In this document: positions 1 to 9,370 of the stretch, piece by piece
Position numbering within the stretch: the first letter of the stretch is position 1
Layout of the letters: every line of letters starts with the position of its first letter
NCBI RefSeq assembly: GCF_014837175.1
Contig: NZ_JACYFR010000002.1
Coordinates: forward strand, 496,001-560,000
Source: Cellulomonas sp. JH27-2
GTDB lineage: Bacteria; Actinomycetota; Actinomycetes; Actinomycetales; Cellulomonadaceae
Length of the DNA stretch: 64,000 nt
Direction: 5' to 3'
The notes under the pieces: model-generated
Database searches by the model: none
What the model saw: the letters and a program-made list of their open reading frames with translations, nothing else
Told to the model about the DNA's origin: nothing
Position numbers and translations under genes: made by a program

Positions 1-1
1 G

Positions 2-487
2 CCGGCGATGCTCTACCTCGTCGCCATCGGCATCGCTCTAACACTCATCGACATCGACACGAAGCGCCTTCCGAACGCGATCGTGCTCCCGTCCTACGTC
101 GTCGGGGCCGTTCTCCTGGCACTCGCGAGCGCGAACCCCGGGGGAGAGTCGGACTGGGGCGCGTTCGTCCGCGCGCTGATCGGCGCGGCCGCCATGTTCA
201 CCGTCTACTTCGTGCTGCTGCTCATCTACCCGGCGGGCATGGGTTTCGGCGACGTCAAGCTGGCGGGGGCGCTGGGTCTCTACCTCGGATGGTTCGGGTG
301 GGGGGCGCTCGTCGTCGGGTGGTTCGCGGCGTACCTGCTCGGCGGGATCTTCTCGATCGGGCTGCTCCTGGTCCGGCGCGCCGACCGCAAGTCGGGCATC
401 CCCTTCGGGCCGTGGATGCTCCTCGGCGCTGGCGTCGGAATCCTCTTCGGCCAGCAGCTCGCGGACTGGTACGCCGGGATCCTCTGA
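2..487 (+). CDS. Prepilin peptidase (type IV leader peptidase, A24 family), 5' end outside window
   Basis: Inner-membrane aspartyl protease that removes the leader of type IV prepilins. The frame is open to the left edge, so the true start lies outside and only about 160 C-terminal residues are seen. They form several membrane helices. Two aspartates sit where A24 peptidases have their catalytic pair: one in the run LTLIDIDTKRLPN close to the left end, the other in the GMGFGDVKL loop, which matches the GxGD motif. The pilMNO genes follow 100 nt downstream, which supports a pilus role. The A24 family is clear; whether an N-terminal methylase domain exists cannot be seen. Confidence 0.9.
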   Translation, partial: PAMLYLVAIGIALTLIDIDTKRLPNAIVLPSYVVGAVLLALASANPGGESDWGAFVRALIGAAAMFTVYFVLLLIYPAGMGFGDVKLAGALGLYLGWFGWGALVVGWFAAYLLGGIFSIGLLLVRRADRKSGIPFGPWMLLGAGVGILFGQQLADWYAGIL

Positions 488-587
488 CTCCTCGCAGTCG
501 TCTCACGCAGATCCGCAGAGCACTCAAGTCGGGCACGATCGCGCCCGATAGCAACTTCGTACGTCTCCGTCCGACGGAAGGAACCCC

Positions 588-1652
588 GTGGCTACGTCAC
601 GCGTCATCGGGCTCGACCTCGGCTCCTCGTTCGTGAGGGCCGCCGAGCTCGAGTTCGGAAGCGGAGGGCCGGCGGGCAAGAACCCGCCAACCCTCGCGCG
701 CTACGGCGAGATCGCCATCCCCGTGGGTGCCGTCCGCGACGGCGAGGTCGTCCAGCACGACGTCGTCGCGGGCGCCATCAAGCAGCTCTGGTCGAGCGCG
801 AAGTTCCCGTCCAAGGACGTCGTCATCGGCGTGGGTAACCAGCGCGTGGTCGTGCGAGAGCTCGACCTCCCGTGGATGCCTCTCGCGCAGCTCAAGTCCT
901 CCCTGCCGTTCCAGGTCACCGAGCTGCTCCCGATGAGCACGGACGACGCGCTCCTCGACTACTTCCCGACCGGCGAGTCAGCCGACGGACCGAGCGGACG
1001 CACGGTGCACGGCATGCTGGTCGCCGCGCAGCGAGACACGGTCAATGCCAACGTCATGGCCGTCGAGGCGGCTGGCCTGCGGCCCACGATGGTCGACCTC
1101 AACGCCTTCGCGATGATCCGCTCGCTCGCTCGTGGCGACCTCGCTCGCGGCACGGTCGCCATCGTCGACATCGGCGCCTCGATGACCACGGTCGTCATCG
1201 CCGAGCGCGGCGTTCCTCGCCTCGTGCGGTCCCTGCCGTCGGGCGGTCACAACATCACGTCCGCGGTCGCGAGCAGCATGGGCATCTCTGCGCCCGACGC
1301 CGAGCACCTCAAGCGCGAGATCGGCATCGGCTACGCCGTTCCCGCGGACCGCGCCGAGGCGTCCGACGCGATCTCGACGATCGTGCGTGCCCTCGTCGAG
1401 TCGGTCCGGAACACGTTCGTCTACTACGCACAGAACAGCGGCGTCCCCATCGACACGGTCGTGCTCGTGGGCGGAGGAGCGCAGCTGCCCGGACTCGGGC
1501 AGTACCTGGCGAGCGCTAGCCGACTTCCCGTCGTCCTGGGCGACCCACTCGCGGGGCTTCGCTCGGGCAAGACCGTGAACCGCGGAGCCTTGAACGGTCG
1601 CGAGTCGTTCGCAGCCCTGTCCGTCGGTCTCGCGTACGGAGTTGCGGCATGA
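588..1652 (+). CDS. pilM: Type IV pilus assembly protein PilM (actin-like ATPase)
   Basis: Cytoplasmic actin-fold protein that binds the N-terminus of PilN and links the pilus motor to the inner-membrane alignment complex. The 354 residues open with the actin-like phosphate-1 motif VIGLDLGSSFVRAAEL and carry a second nucleotide-binding stretch, VAIVDIGASMTTVV, near the middle; a glycine-rich VLVGGGAQLPG run follows towards the C-terminus. The GTG start follows a GGAAGG ribosome-binding site by a few bases. The last codons overlap pilN by ATGA, so the two are probably translated together. Length and motifs are normal for the family. Confidence 0.95.
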   Translation: MATSRVIGLDLGSSFVRAAELEFGSGGPAGKNPPTLARYGEIAIPVGAVRDGEVVQHDVVAGAIKQLWSSAKFPSKDVVIGVGNQRVVVRELDLPWMPLAQLKSSLPFQVTELLPMSTDDALLDYFPTGESADGPSGRTVHGMLVAAQRDTVNANVMAVEAAGLRPTMVDLNAFAMIRSLARGDLARGTVAIVDIGASMTTVVIAERGVPRLVRSLPSGGHNITSAVASSMGISAPDAEHLKREIGIGYAVPADRAEASDAISTIVRALVESVRNTFVYYAQNSGVPIDTVVLVGGGAQLPGLGQYLASASRLPVVLGDPLAGLRSGKTVNRGALNGRESFAALSVGLAYGVAA

Positions 1653-2356
1653 GCGCGCTGCTGGATGGTACCCGCCTCAAGGGTCGCACCAAGGAGGCCC
1701 CGGCTCTGGCCGTCGGCCTGCCCCAGGTCAACCTGCTCCCCGCGGAGGTCTACGCCGCGCGAGGTCTGCGCCGGACCAAGCGCCTGCTCCTGGTCGCCGT
1801 CGGCGCCACGGTGCTCGCGTGCATGGGCGGGTACGTCCTCGCCGTCCAGGACGCCGGAAGGGCCGATGACCAGTACGCCACCGCGCAGCTGCGTACCCAG
1901 GACCTCATGGCCAAGCAGGCGTCGTACCGCGAGGTGCCGCTCGTCCTCGGGCAGCTGGCGAGCGCCGAGGCTGCAGAGAAGCTGGGGATGTCGACCGACA
2001 TCGAGTGGGCCAAGTACCTCGACGCGATCACGGTGTCGCTCCCGAAGAACGTCAGCATCGACACGATGACGGTGACTGGACCCACGCCGATGGCGCCCGT
2101 GCAGCAGTCGACGGACCCGCTCCTGGGGCAGACCTACGGGTCGATCCAGTTCACCGCGAAAGCCGACACGCTGCCCGATGCGGCCGACTGGATGGATGCG
2201 CTCGACAAGATTCCCGGATTCAGCGACGCGACCGTCTCGACCGCCCAGATCGGCGAGGACGACGACTCCGGCGTCCATTACGCCTCCGCGGTGACCGTCC
2301 AGCTCGACGCCGAGGCCTTCTCGCACCGGTTCGACCAGTCCGAAGGGACCAAGTGA
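1649..2356 (+). CDS. pilN: Type IV pilus assembly protein PilN
   Basis: Bitopic inner-membrane protein of the pilus alignment complex, expected to pair with PilO and to recruit PilM through its cytoplasmic N-terminus. The 235 residues show the PilN signature NLLP at about residue 30, in the segment VGLPQVNLLPAEVY, then one membrane helix at about 47-67 and a periplasmic-side domain with a coiled start. The start codon overlaps pilM (ATGA) and the stop shares one base with the pilO start (TGATG), so the three genes form one translation-coupled unit. Confidence 0.92.
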   Translation: MSALLDGTRLKGRTKEAPALAVGLPQVNLLPAEVYAARGLRRTKRLLLVAVGATVLACMGGYVLAVQDAGRADDQYATAQLRTQDLMAKQASYREVPLVLGQLASAEAAEKLGMSTDIEWAKYLDAITVSLPKNVSIDTMTVTGPTPMAPVQQSTDPLLGQTYGSIQFTAKADTLPDAADWMDALDKIPGFSDATVSTAQIGEDDDSGVHYASAVTVQLDAEAFSHRFDQSEGTK

Positions 2357-3168
2357 TGTCCGGAGCGAAGAAGAGCACCTGGATCGGCGGCACGGCCTTC
2401 CTGTGCCTCGTGCTGATCGTGGCCGCATGGTTCCTGGTCATCGCACCCAAGCGGGCCAGCGCGGCGGACGTGCGGGCCCAGGCCGCGCAGATCGAGGCCC
2501 AGAACGACACCCTTGAGCTCAAGGTGGCGAAGCTCGCCGCTGACGCGAAGCGGCTCCCCGAGCTCAAGAAGCAGCTTGCCCAGCTGCGGATCGGCATCCC
2601 GTCAGACTCGGCCCTGGCGGCCTACCTGCAGCAGCTGGACAAGATCGCCGTGGCGCACGACGTGACGATTGAGAACGTCGCCCCGAGCGCGGCTCAGGCG
2701 GTCACGCTGGCCCAGGCTGCCGCCCCCGCACCTACGCCCGCTCCGAGCGGGTCGGCTGCGGCCAGCGTCGACGCCGCCTCGTCGACGCCCAGTGACGCCA
2801 CGTCACCGGCGGCGACGCAGCCCACCGCCAGCCCTGTGCCGGAGGGCTTCGCGGCCATCCCGCTCTCCCTGACGGTCGTCGGCACCTACGACGACACGAC
2901 GGCGTTCGTCTCAGACCTGCAGAAGACTAACGGGCGGCTCTTCCTCGTCGGCGGCTTCACGGCTACCGGTCAGCCGGACCAGGAGGCGAGTGCCGGCAAG
3001 CCCCAGACGAAGGTCGGTGACCAGGAGCTCGTCATCTCCGGCTTCGCCTACGTGCTTCCCGACGCTGCGGCTGCAGCGACGCCGGCGCCCGAGCCCACGG
3101 CGGGTCCGAAGCTGCCGAAGGCGCCGAACGACAAGTCCCCGTACACCCCCGTCAAGGGCGAGCAGTAG
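2356..3168 (+). CDS. pilO: Type IV pilus assembly protein PilO
   Basis: Partner of PilN in the inner-membrane alignment complex. The 270 residues contain one N-terminal membrane helix (about 10-30), a coiled coil rich in Ala, Glu, Gln and Lys (about 35-85), then the PilO-type domain. Two low-complexity Ala/Pro/Thr/Ser runs occur, one in the middle (about 115-155) and one at the C-terminus; such linkers are unusual in proteobacterial PilO but common in actinobacterial surface proteins. The ATG was chosen because it overlaps the pilN stop. It is the last gene of the pilus group here; a strong hairpin follows. Confidence 0.88.
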   Translation: MSGAKKSTWIGGTAFLCLVLIVAAWFLVIAPKRASAADVRAQAAQIEAQNDTLELKVAKLAADAKRLPELKKQLAQLRIGIPSDSALAAYLQQLDKIAVAHDVTIENVAPSAAQAVTLAQAAAPAPTPAPSGSAAASVDAASSTPSDATSPAATQPTASPVPEGFAAIPLSLTVVGTYDDTTAFVSDLQKTNGRLFLVGGFTATGQPDQEASAGKPQTKVGDQELVISGFAYVLPDAAAAATPAPEPTAGPKLPKAPNDKSPYTPVKGEQ

Positions 3169-3184
3169 CGTCGAACGACCAGGA

Positions 3185-3216
3185 GGGTGGCTGCGGAGAT
3201 CGTTCCGCAGCCACCC
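3185..3216 (+). terminator. Hairpin terminator after pilMNO
   Basis: A perfect 13-bp stem (left arm 3185-3197, right arm 3204-3216) with a 6-nt loop starts 17 nt after the pilO stop and is followed by TTCT. It separates the pilus genes from aroC. Confidence 0.8.
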
Positions 3217-3282
3217 TTCTGCCGTGCCACCGAACGATGGACACGCTCCGGGGACACCCGACGGGCGTGGGAGGATCTGCAC

Positions 3283-4473
3283 ATGCTGCGCTGGTTGACC
3301 TCAGGTGAGTCTCACGGCCCCGCCCTCGTCGGCATCATGGAAGGCCTTCCCGCGGGGGTGGAGGTGACCACCGCCGACGTGCAGGCAGCGCTCGCGCGGC
3401 GACGTCTTGGCTACGGCCGCGGCGCGCGGATGAAGTTCGAGCAGGACGAGGTCCGCCTGGTGGCGGGCGTCCGTCACGGCGTAACGCAGGGTGGACCGTT
3501 GGCGATCGAGATCGGGAACACCGAGTGGCCCAAGTGGGTCGAGGTCATGTCTGCCGACCCGCTCGAGGACGCCTCTGTGCTACAGCGGGCTCGCAATGCG
3601 CCGCTGACCCGCCCACGGCCCGGTCACGCCGATCTCGTCGGCATGCGCAAGTACGGCTTCGACGACGCGCGCCCGGTGCTCGAGCGGGCGTCGGCGCGGG
3701 AGACCGCGACGCGCGTTGCGCTTGGCACGGTCGCGGCAGCCTTCCTCCGCAAGGCCGCCGGGATCGAGCTCGTCTCACACGTGGTGTCGATCGGCCCGGT
3801 CTCGGCACCCGACGACGCGCCGCTTCCCACCGCTGCTGACGTCTCGGCGCTGGATGCCGATCCGGTGCGGTGCTTCGACGCGGCCACATCGGCCGCGATG
3901 GTCGCGGAGATCGACGAGTGCCACAAGGACGGCGACACGCTCGGGGGAGTGGTCGAGGTGCTCGCCTACGGCCTGCCCTCCGGGCTCGGCTCGTATGTGC
4001 ACGGGGACCGGCGCCTGGACGCACGGCTTGCCGGTGCGCTGATGGGTATCCAGGCCATCAAGGGCGTCGAGGTCGGCGACGGCTTCCGCACGGCCGCTCG
4101 CCGTGGCTCGGCGGCGCACGACGAGATCGTGCGTGGCTCCGACGGCCGCATCGTGCGCGCGACGAACCGCGCCGGCGGCCTCGAGGGCGGTATGACGAAC
4201 GGCGAGGTGCTGCGGGTCCGCGCCGCCATGAAGCCGATCTCGACGGTCCCGCGCGCTCTGGCGACGATCGACACGACGACGGGCGAGCCGGCGAAGGCTC
4301 AGCACCAGCGCTCGGACGTCTGCGCCGTCCCTCCGGCAGCGGTCGTCGCCGAGGCGATGGTGGCGCTGGTTCTCGCCGAGACGCTGCTCGAGAAGACCGG
4401 CGGGGACTCGCTGGCCGAGGTTCGTCGCAACCTCTCCGCCTACCTCGAGTCGGTCCCCGAGCTGCTGCGCTGA
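3283..4473 (+). CDS. aroC: Chorismate synthase
   Basis: Last step of the shikimate pathway: converts 5-enolpyruvylshikimate-3-phosphate to chorismate using reduced FMN. The 396-residue length is typical. The N-terminus [17 protein letters not shown] carries the family's GESHG motif, and the C-terminal half has the expected [15 protein letters not shown] stretch. A longer upstream frame exists, but the ATG at 3283 has a GGGAGG ribosome-binding site 8 nt away and gives the standard N-terminus. aroK and aroB lie 5 kb further on, separated from aroC by two minus-strand genes. Confidence 0.97.
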   Translation: MLRWLTSGESHGPALVGIMEGLPAGVEVTTADVQAALARRRLGYGRGARMKFEQDEVRLVAGVRHGVTQGGPLAIEIGNTEWPKWVEVMSADPLEDASVLQRARNAPLTRPRPGHADLVGMRKYGFDDARPVLERASARETATRVALGTVAAAFLRKAAGIELVSHVVSIGPVSAPDDAPLPTAADVSALDADPVRCFDAATSAAMVAEIDECHKDGDTLGGVVEVLAYGLPSGLGSYVHGDRRLDARLAGALMGIQAIKGVEVGDGFRTAARRGSAAHDEIVRGSDGRIVRATNRAGGLEGGMTNGEVLRVRAAMKPISTVPRALATIDTTTGEPAKAQHQRSDVCAVPPAAVVAEAMVALVLAETLLEKTGGDSLAEVRRNLSAYLESVPELLR

Positions 4474-4485
4474 GAAGTACGCATC

Positions 4486-4529
4486 AACGCGTCAGGCCCG
4501 GTACCGCGCGGTACCGGGCCTGACGCGTT
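4486..4529. terminator. Perfect 20-bp inverted repeat, bidirectional terminator
   Basis: Arms 4486-4505 and 4510-4529 are perfect reverse complements of 20 bases around a GCGC loop. The repeat lies between the convergent ends of aroC and the fibronectin-III gene, 13 nt after aroC and 17 nt from the other stop, so it can serve both strands. There is no T-tract, as is common in high-G+C actinobacteria. Confidence 0.85.
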
Positions 4530-4545
4530 CCTGCACGAGCAGCGG

Positions 4546-7500
4546 CTACGGTGCGGTGAAGGACACAGGCCCGCCGGGCGTGCTCTTGCCCTTGGTGCTG
4601 TTGGCGATCACGCGCAGGTAGTAGGACTTGCCCTTCTTCGCCTTCGTCCACGTGTAGGACCGGGCCGACGAGGAGGTCGTCTTGAGCGTGTGCCACGACG
4701 TGCCGTTGGTCGAGTACTGGACGATGTAGCCCTTGATCGTCGAACCGTTGGCGGCCGGCTTCGACCACTTCACGGTGGCCTTGTGCGACTTCGCCGTGAC
4801 GGTGACGTTCGTCGGCGCGCTCGCCGGGCCCGCCGGCATCACGCTCGCGCTGTTGGAGTTGGAACCCTGGCCCATCGCTGTGGTCGCGCGGACTCGGAAC
4901 TCGTAGCGGGTTCCGTTGACGAGGCCGGTCGACGTGAAGCTGCGCGTGGTGGCGTTGGACGTCTGGCCGACGAGCGTCCACCCGCTCCACTTGCTGGAGT
5001 GCAGCTCACGGCGCTCCACCACGTAGGACTGCACCGCCGAACCTCCCGTGGAGCTAGGTGCGCTCCACGAGACTTTCGCCTGTCCGTTGCCTGCCGACGC
5101 GACTGCCTTCTGCGGTGCGGACGCCAGGTTGCGGGTCACGACGGTGATCGAGTACCAGGGCCCACGGCCGACGGCGTTCACCGCGGCCACGCGCACCGTG
5201 TACGAGGCGCCGCGCGCGAGCCCGGTCACCTGGAGCTGACCGTACGGGGCGCTCTTCACCGTGTGCGCAGACGAACCTGTCCAATACTCGACGTCGTACC
5301 GCGAGACGGATGCACCGCCTGTGTTCGACGGGCTGTTCCACGAGAGGCTGAAGCTGCCGAGTGCGGGAGTCGCTGTCGGCGTCCCGACGAGACCCGGGAA
5401 CGTCGGAGTCGTCGCGGTAGACGTCCCCGACCAGGGGCCGGTGCCTTCGCCGTTGCGGGCCCGGACACCGAACTCGTAGGTGGTGGCGGTCTTCAGGCCC
5501 CGGAGGGTTGTGCCGAGCGTGTTGGCGCCGAGAGTTGTCACCGTCCACGCGTTGCCCGAGCCGGTCGGGTCGCTGATCCGGTAGCGCAGCTCGTAGGTAG
5601 GCGCGACCCCCGAGCCGGCAGCGGCGCCGGTGAGCGCGGGCCACGTCAGCGCGACTGAGGTGCCGGTCACCGAGGGGGCCGGCTGGTTGGGTGCGTCGGG
5701 GGTCGTGGTGACCGTGAACCGACGGATGCTCGACGTGCCCAGCACGGCCTGCGATCCGACGGTCTCCGGGATCGCCTGCACCTGCCACTGATAGGCCGTT
5801 CCGTAGCGGAACGGAGATGCCGAGCCGAGGCCGACCGGCGCCAACGACGTGGCCGAGGTCTCGTACGCGTAACCGGAGCTGATCGATGAGCCTTCATGTG
5901 CGATCCGGACGACGTAGCGCGAGGCGCCAGCCACCGCAGACCACTGCAGGATGACCGGAGCGCTCCCCGACGCGACCGCCGACGAGCTCAACGTCGCGCC
6001 ATCGGCGGTCACGAGAGTCGGGTTCTTCTGGCCGACGGTGAACGTCGCCGCCGAGGACGCGTACCCCGTCCCATCGACGTCGGTCCCGACGACCTTCCAC
6101 TCGTAGTCGCCGGGGGCGATGTCGTTCAGCAGCACCGTGGTGATCCCAGGTGTGTCGATGCTGGTGTAGGCAGCGCTGCTGCCCAGGACGCGGTACTGAA
6201 CCGTGTACTTCGACGCGATCGGCGCGGTGTCCCACAGGAGGCGGACCGCAGCGCCGGTCGTCGTCGACCGGAGGTTGGTCGGCTGCGCAGCGGGCATGTC
6301 GATCCGGATCGCGTCCGACGCGGTGCCCGCGGCACCCGTGGAGTCGAGCGGAGCGACGCTCACGGTGTACGGCCCGCGGGCCAGCGACTTGCCGGACGTG
6401 GGGTTACGCAGGACGAAGAACGGGTACTCGAGCTTCGCGTTCTCGCTCCCCACCAGCGCACCGTCGGAGTTCCGGACGGTCACCGCATAGCCACGGCTCC
6501 CGCCGTCGGCCGGAGCACTGACGATCTGGGGGGTCCAGCTGACCACGATCGTCCCGGGGTCCTTCGGCTGCGCTGCCCAGGCGACCCCGACCGACGGCGT
6601 GCTGAGGCGCGACCAGCTCTTCACGTTGGACCACTCGCCCAGGTACGTGGTTCCCGAGAGGGTTGGCGACGTCCCGACAGCCGCGCGCACGCGCCAGTAG
6701 TAGGGCTGGGCGACGGTGTTGTTGGTGAAGACGCCCGTCGCGCGCAGCTGGGTGCCGGTCGTCGCGAACGTCGCGACGCGGTTGGTCGACACCGTCGAGT
6801 TGAGCCCGACCTCGACGACGTAGTAGTCCGCGCCAGTCACGCGGTTCCAGGTCATCAGGGGGGCGGGCTCACCGGCGGCCGCGACGACCGTGGCGTCGCT
6901 CGCGAGCGTCAGCTGTCCATCGACGCTGGTGGTCGCTGCCCCGACCGTCACGTACCTGTAACGGGACGGGAACTCGCTCGACTGCGGGTCGGACCAGTCG
7001 GACTGGATCGTGCCGCTGAGGCCGTCGGGAGATCCGGAGAGCGGGCCGGCCGCGTCGATCCCCTGGACTCGCCAGCGGTACGTCTTGCCTGCCTGGATCG
7101 GCGTGCTGCTCGACCACAGGCAGGAGCTGCCCTGCTGGTTGAGCTTGGTGGCGCTCGGGGCGTCCGTCGTGCCGTAGAGGGCGACGACGGTCGCCGACGT
7201 GCTCGCGGTCAGGCACGTGACCGTGGACTTCCCGTCAGTGGAGCTCACCTCGACGCGGTACGCGGTAGCGCGTGCCAGGGGCTGCCAGCTGACGAGGAAC
7301 TTGTCGACGGGGATCACCGGGGCGGTAGCCGCAGTCGATGAGCCCACCAACGGGATCGGGTAGGCGGACGTCTCGTCGTCGGCTGCCGACGGCGCGGACT
7401 GCGCGCCCCACTCCTTCTTGAACAGCCATACGTCGGACGCCGGGCCGGGGTTCCCCGCCGCGTCGAGCGGCGTGACCTGCCAGTAGTACTGGTTGTCGAG

Positions 7501-8460
7501 CATCGGCGCGGTCGGCACGTAGACGGTCGACGTGACCGTCGTCGTCATGGCTGACACCACGCTTCGGAGCTCGGTGCGGTCGGAGCTCGCGTCCATGCCG
7601 AACCGGATCTGGTAGCTCGCCGCGCCGGGCACCGGGTCCCAGCTGAACTTCGGGTCCGACACCGCCACGATCTCGGCACCCGGCGCCTCGAGGTTGTCGG
7701 GCGCGGTCAGCACAGGCCTGCTGGACGCGGACCAACGGAACGTGAGGTTGCGCTCTGCGCCGAACGGGCCGGTGAGCGTGGTTCCGCTCGCGGTCGGCAG
7801 TACCGCGCGCACGTGCCACCGCCAGACGACCGGGACGTCGGTGGAGACACCGTCGACGACGACCTTGCGGGTGCGAGCCAGCAGAGTCGACGGCGAAGCC
7901 GTCGTCCCGCCCTTGACCGCGATCGACTGTGCGTTCGACCAGCCGCTCGGCTCGGACGTGTACTGCACCTCGTACGACGTCGCGCCTGCCACAGCGGACC
8001 ACTGGAAGACCACGGGTGCCGGGTACTCGATGGCCGCGCCGTCAGCGGGGGACACCGGGTCGGGGGAACCGGTCGGCGGCTGGTCGTACGTGCCCCATGC
8101 GGACCAGTCACCACGGGACGAGTCGGACGTGCTCGAGTAGGAGGCGACGCGCCACTGCAGCGTCCTCGCCGCATCGGTCGCGCCGAGCTGGCCCGTGGGA
8201 ATCCACCGGGTGTTCGTCGTGCGGATCGTGGCCACGCGCGTGCTGGTCGGATCGGTGTCCAGCGCGAACTCGATCGAGTACCCGACCGCGCCCGGAACGG
8301 GCGACCACGCGAACGTCGGCGTGGCCCCGCTGACCTCGGACGAGGTCGGCACGGGCGTCGTGGCATCGGCAGCGACGCCGGGGGACGCGCCGACGACGAG
8401 CATCGATGCCAGGAGCGAGGCGCTGACGAGCGCACCGCCGAACCTACGTGCGAGCGACAC
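4546..8460 (-). CDS. Large secreted fibronectin type III repeat protein
   Basis: A 1304-residue exported protein of unknown partner. The GTG start is preferred over a longer frame because GGAGG lies 5 nt before it and translation then begins with a normal signal peptide: basic SLARRFGG, a hydrophobic core, and a likely cleavage after GVAA near residue 30. The mature part is built of fibronectin-III-like beta modules. The first two thirds repeat the pattern F-x-W-x-x-V-x-G-A-x-x-Y; the last third has three or more canonical modules with W-S/N-x-P and Y-x-V-E cores. No catalytic domain, LPxTG anchor or C-terminal membrane helix is visible, so release or non-covalent cell-wall binding is inferred. 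It follows a second secreted-protein gene on the same strand. Confidence 0.85.
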   Translation of the reverse strand: MSLARRFGGALVSASLLASMLVVGASPGVAADATTPVPTSSEVSGATPTFAWSPVPGAVGYSIEFALDTDPTSTRVATIRTTNTRWIPTGQLGATDAARTLQWRVASYSSTSDSSRGDWSAWGTYDQPPTGSPDPVSPADGAAIEYPAPVVFQWSAVAGATSYEVQYTSEPSGWSNAQSIAVKGGTTASPSTLLARTRKVVVDGVSTDVPVVWRWHVRAVLPTASGTTLTGPFGAERNLTFRWSASSRPVLTAPDNLEAPGAEIVAVSDPKFSWDPVPGAASYQIRFGMDASSDRTELRSVVSAMTTTVTSTVYVPTAPMLDNQYYWQVTPLDAAGNPGPASDVWLFKKEWGAQSAPSAADDETSAYPIPLVGSSTAATAPVIPVDKFLVSWQPLARATAYRVEVSSTDGKSTVTCLTASTSATVVALYGTTDAPSATKLNQQGSSCLWSSSTPIQAGKTYRWRVQGIDAAGPLSGSPDGLSGTIQSDWSDPQSSEFPSRYRYVTVGAATTSVDGQLTLASDATVVAAAGEPAPLMTWNRVTGADYYVVEVGLNSTVSTNRVATFATTGTQLRATGVFTNNTVAQPYYWRVRAAVGTSPTLSGTTYLGEWSNVKSWSRLSTPSVGVAWAAQPKDPGTIVVSWTPQIVSAPADGGSRGYAVTVRNSDGALVGSENAKLEYPFFVLRNPTSGKSLARGPYTVSVAPLDSTGAAGTASDAIRIDMPAAQPTNLRSTTTGAAVRLLWDTAPIASKYTVQYRVLGSSAAYTSIDTPGITTVLLNDIAPGDYEWKVVGTDVDGTGYASSAATFTVGQKNPTLVTADGATLSSSAVASGSAPVILQWSAVAGASRYVVRIAHEGSSISSGYAYETSATSLAPVGLGSASPFRYGTAYQWQVQAIPETVGSQAVLGTSSIRRFTVTTTPDAPNQPAPSVTGTSVALTWPALTGAAAGSGVAPTYELRYRISDPTGSGNAWTVTTLGANTLGTTLRGLKTATTYEFGVRARNGEGTGPWSGTSTATTPTFPGLVGTPTATPALGSFSLSWNSPSNTGGASVSRYDVEYWTGSSAHTVKSAPYGQLQVTGLARGASYTVRVAAVNAVGRGPWYSITVVTRNLASAPQKAVASAGNGQAKVSWSAPSSTGGSAVQSYVVERRELHSSKWSGWTLVGQTSNATTRSFTSTGLVNGTRYEFRVRATTAMGQGSNSNSASVMPAGPASAPTNVTVTAKSHKATVKWSKPAANGSTIKGYIVQYSTNGTSWHTLKTTSSSARSYTWTKAKKGKSYYLRVIANSTKGKSTPGGPVSFTAP

Positions 8461-8500
8461 TGATCCTCCAGGTGGTGAGACACGACACGCGCATCGGAGA

Positions 8501-8544
8501 ATCGGCGCCGGAGGCCAGCTACTTGACCTGGTCTCCGCGCCGAT
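8501..8544 (-). terminator. Imperfect hairpin between two secreted-protein genes
   Basis: ATCGGCGC-GGAG-CCAG (8501-8518) pairs with CTGG-CTCC-GCGCCGAT (8528-8544), with one bulged base and one mismatch. It lies between the 215-aa gene and the fibronectin-III gene and could end the first or act in the leader of the second. Confidence 0.55.
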
Positions 8545-8553
8545 CGCTCGCTT

Positions 8554-8586
8554 CACCCGATTGCCAACGCAGCAATCGCTCGGGTG
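8554..8586 (-). terminator. Second hairpin immediately after the 215-aa gene
   Basis: CACCCGATTGC (8554-8564) pairs with GCAATC-GC-TCGGGTG (8572-8586), leaving a two-base bulge and a 7-nt loop. It starts 14 nt past the stop of the minus-strand gene and is the likelier terminator of the two adjacent hairpins. Confidence 0.55.
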
Positions 8587-8599
8587 GCCTGCCGATCAC

Positions 8600-9247
8600 C
8601 TAGTAGGACTGGGTACCGGTCAGGCAGAAGTTCGCTGCGTAGGTGATCCCTCCTGCGGCGCGCTCCTTGAGTGCTGCGCTGAGCATCGCGTCGGCGGCCG
8701 ACTGCGCACCCTTGAGATACGTCTTCAGCCACTTCGATGCCGGCACGTACTTCGAGCCGAGGCCGACTGCCTTCTCCGCCTTGGAGAACATGCCCTTGAT
8801 GTCCTTCGTCACTCCCTTCTGGACTGCGACCTGGTACGCGAACTGGTGCGTCTCGTTCGCCAGGCACTTGTAGCCGCGTGCAGGAACCCGGTTCGTCCTG
8901 ATCCGGTCGAGAACCGTGTTCAAGGATTCCTGCTGCGCGCTACGAAGAGCCGTGCCGTACAGCGCACCGATGGTTGCGGCCGCGCGGTCGCGGTCGTAGG
9001 CGGTGTTGTGCGCCCCGGGGTAGATGACCTTGAACTCCTGATCTGCTACGAACTCACGCTTGTCGCAGTTGAGGATGCCCAGCCAGTTCTTGTCGCACGG
9101 CACATTGACGGCGGGACGGCCGTATGACGTGTCCGGCGCCGCTGCCGAGGCAGGTCCGGCGAAGACACCGACGAGTCCGATGCTGAGCACGATGGCGGAG
9201 GCGACACGGCGACGCCACGGGCGTTTGCGGGAAGAGTTCCGAGTCAT
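8600..9247 (-). CDS. Secreted protein of unknown family
   Basis: I do not recognise this 215-residue protein. It starts MTRNSSRKRPWRRRVA, followed by a hydrophobic core and a probable signal-peptidase site at GPASA-AAPD near residue 35. The mature part of about 180 residues has four cysteines in two groups (two within 15 residues near the N-terminus, one central, one close to the C-terminus), so two disulfides are possible. The middle is rich in Ala, Lys, Arg and Tyr and looks helical. A TTG start 14 codons upstream would extend the basic region, but the ATG gives a better signal peptide. It is divergent from aroK and lies upstream of the fibronectin-III gene on the same strand. Confidence 0.75.
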   Translation of the reverse strand: MTRNSSRKRPWRRRVASAIVLSIGLVGVFAGPASAAAPDTSYGRPAVNVPCDKNWLGILNCDKREFVADQEFKVIYPGAHNTAYDRDRAAATIGALYGTALRSAQQESLNTVLDRIRTNRVPARGYKCLANETHQFAYQVAVQKGVTKDIKGMFSKAEKAVGLGSKYVPASKWLKTYLKGAQSAADAMLSAALKERAAGGITYAANFCLTGTQSY

Positions 9248-9370
9248 GTTCCGATAGTCGTCGAACGTCTGTTTTGCCAGGGCGCGCAATCGGGTGATCG
9301 CACTGCGCGAAGGGTGAAGTGTCTACGGTTCGGACAGCACCCTAGGTGCGACTTCGGCGGGCTAGGCTCG

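Noticed and set aside
2..487. Prepilin peptidase as a truncated gene
   Set aside because: The frame is open through the left window edge, so the missing N-terminus is an artefact of the window.
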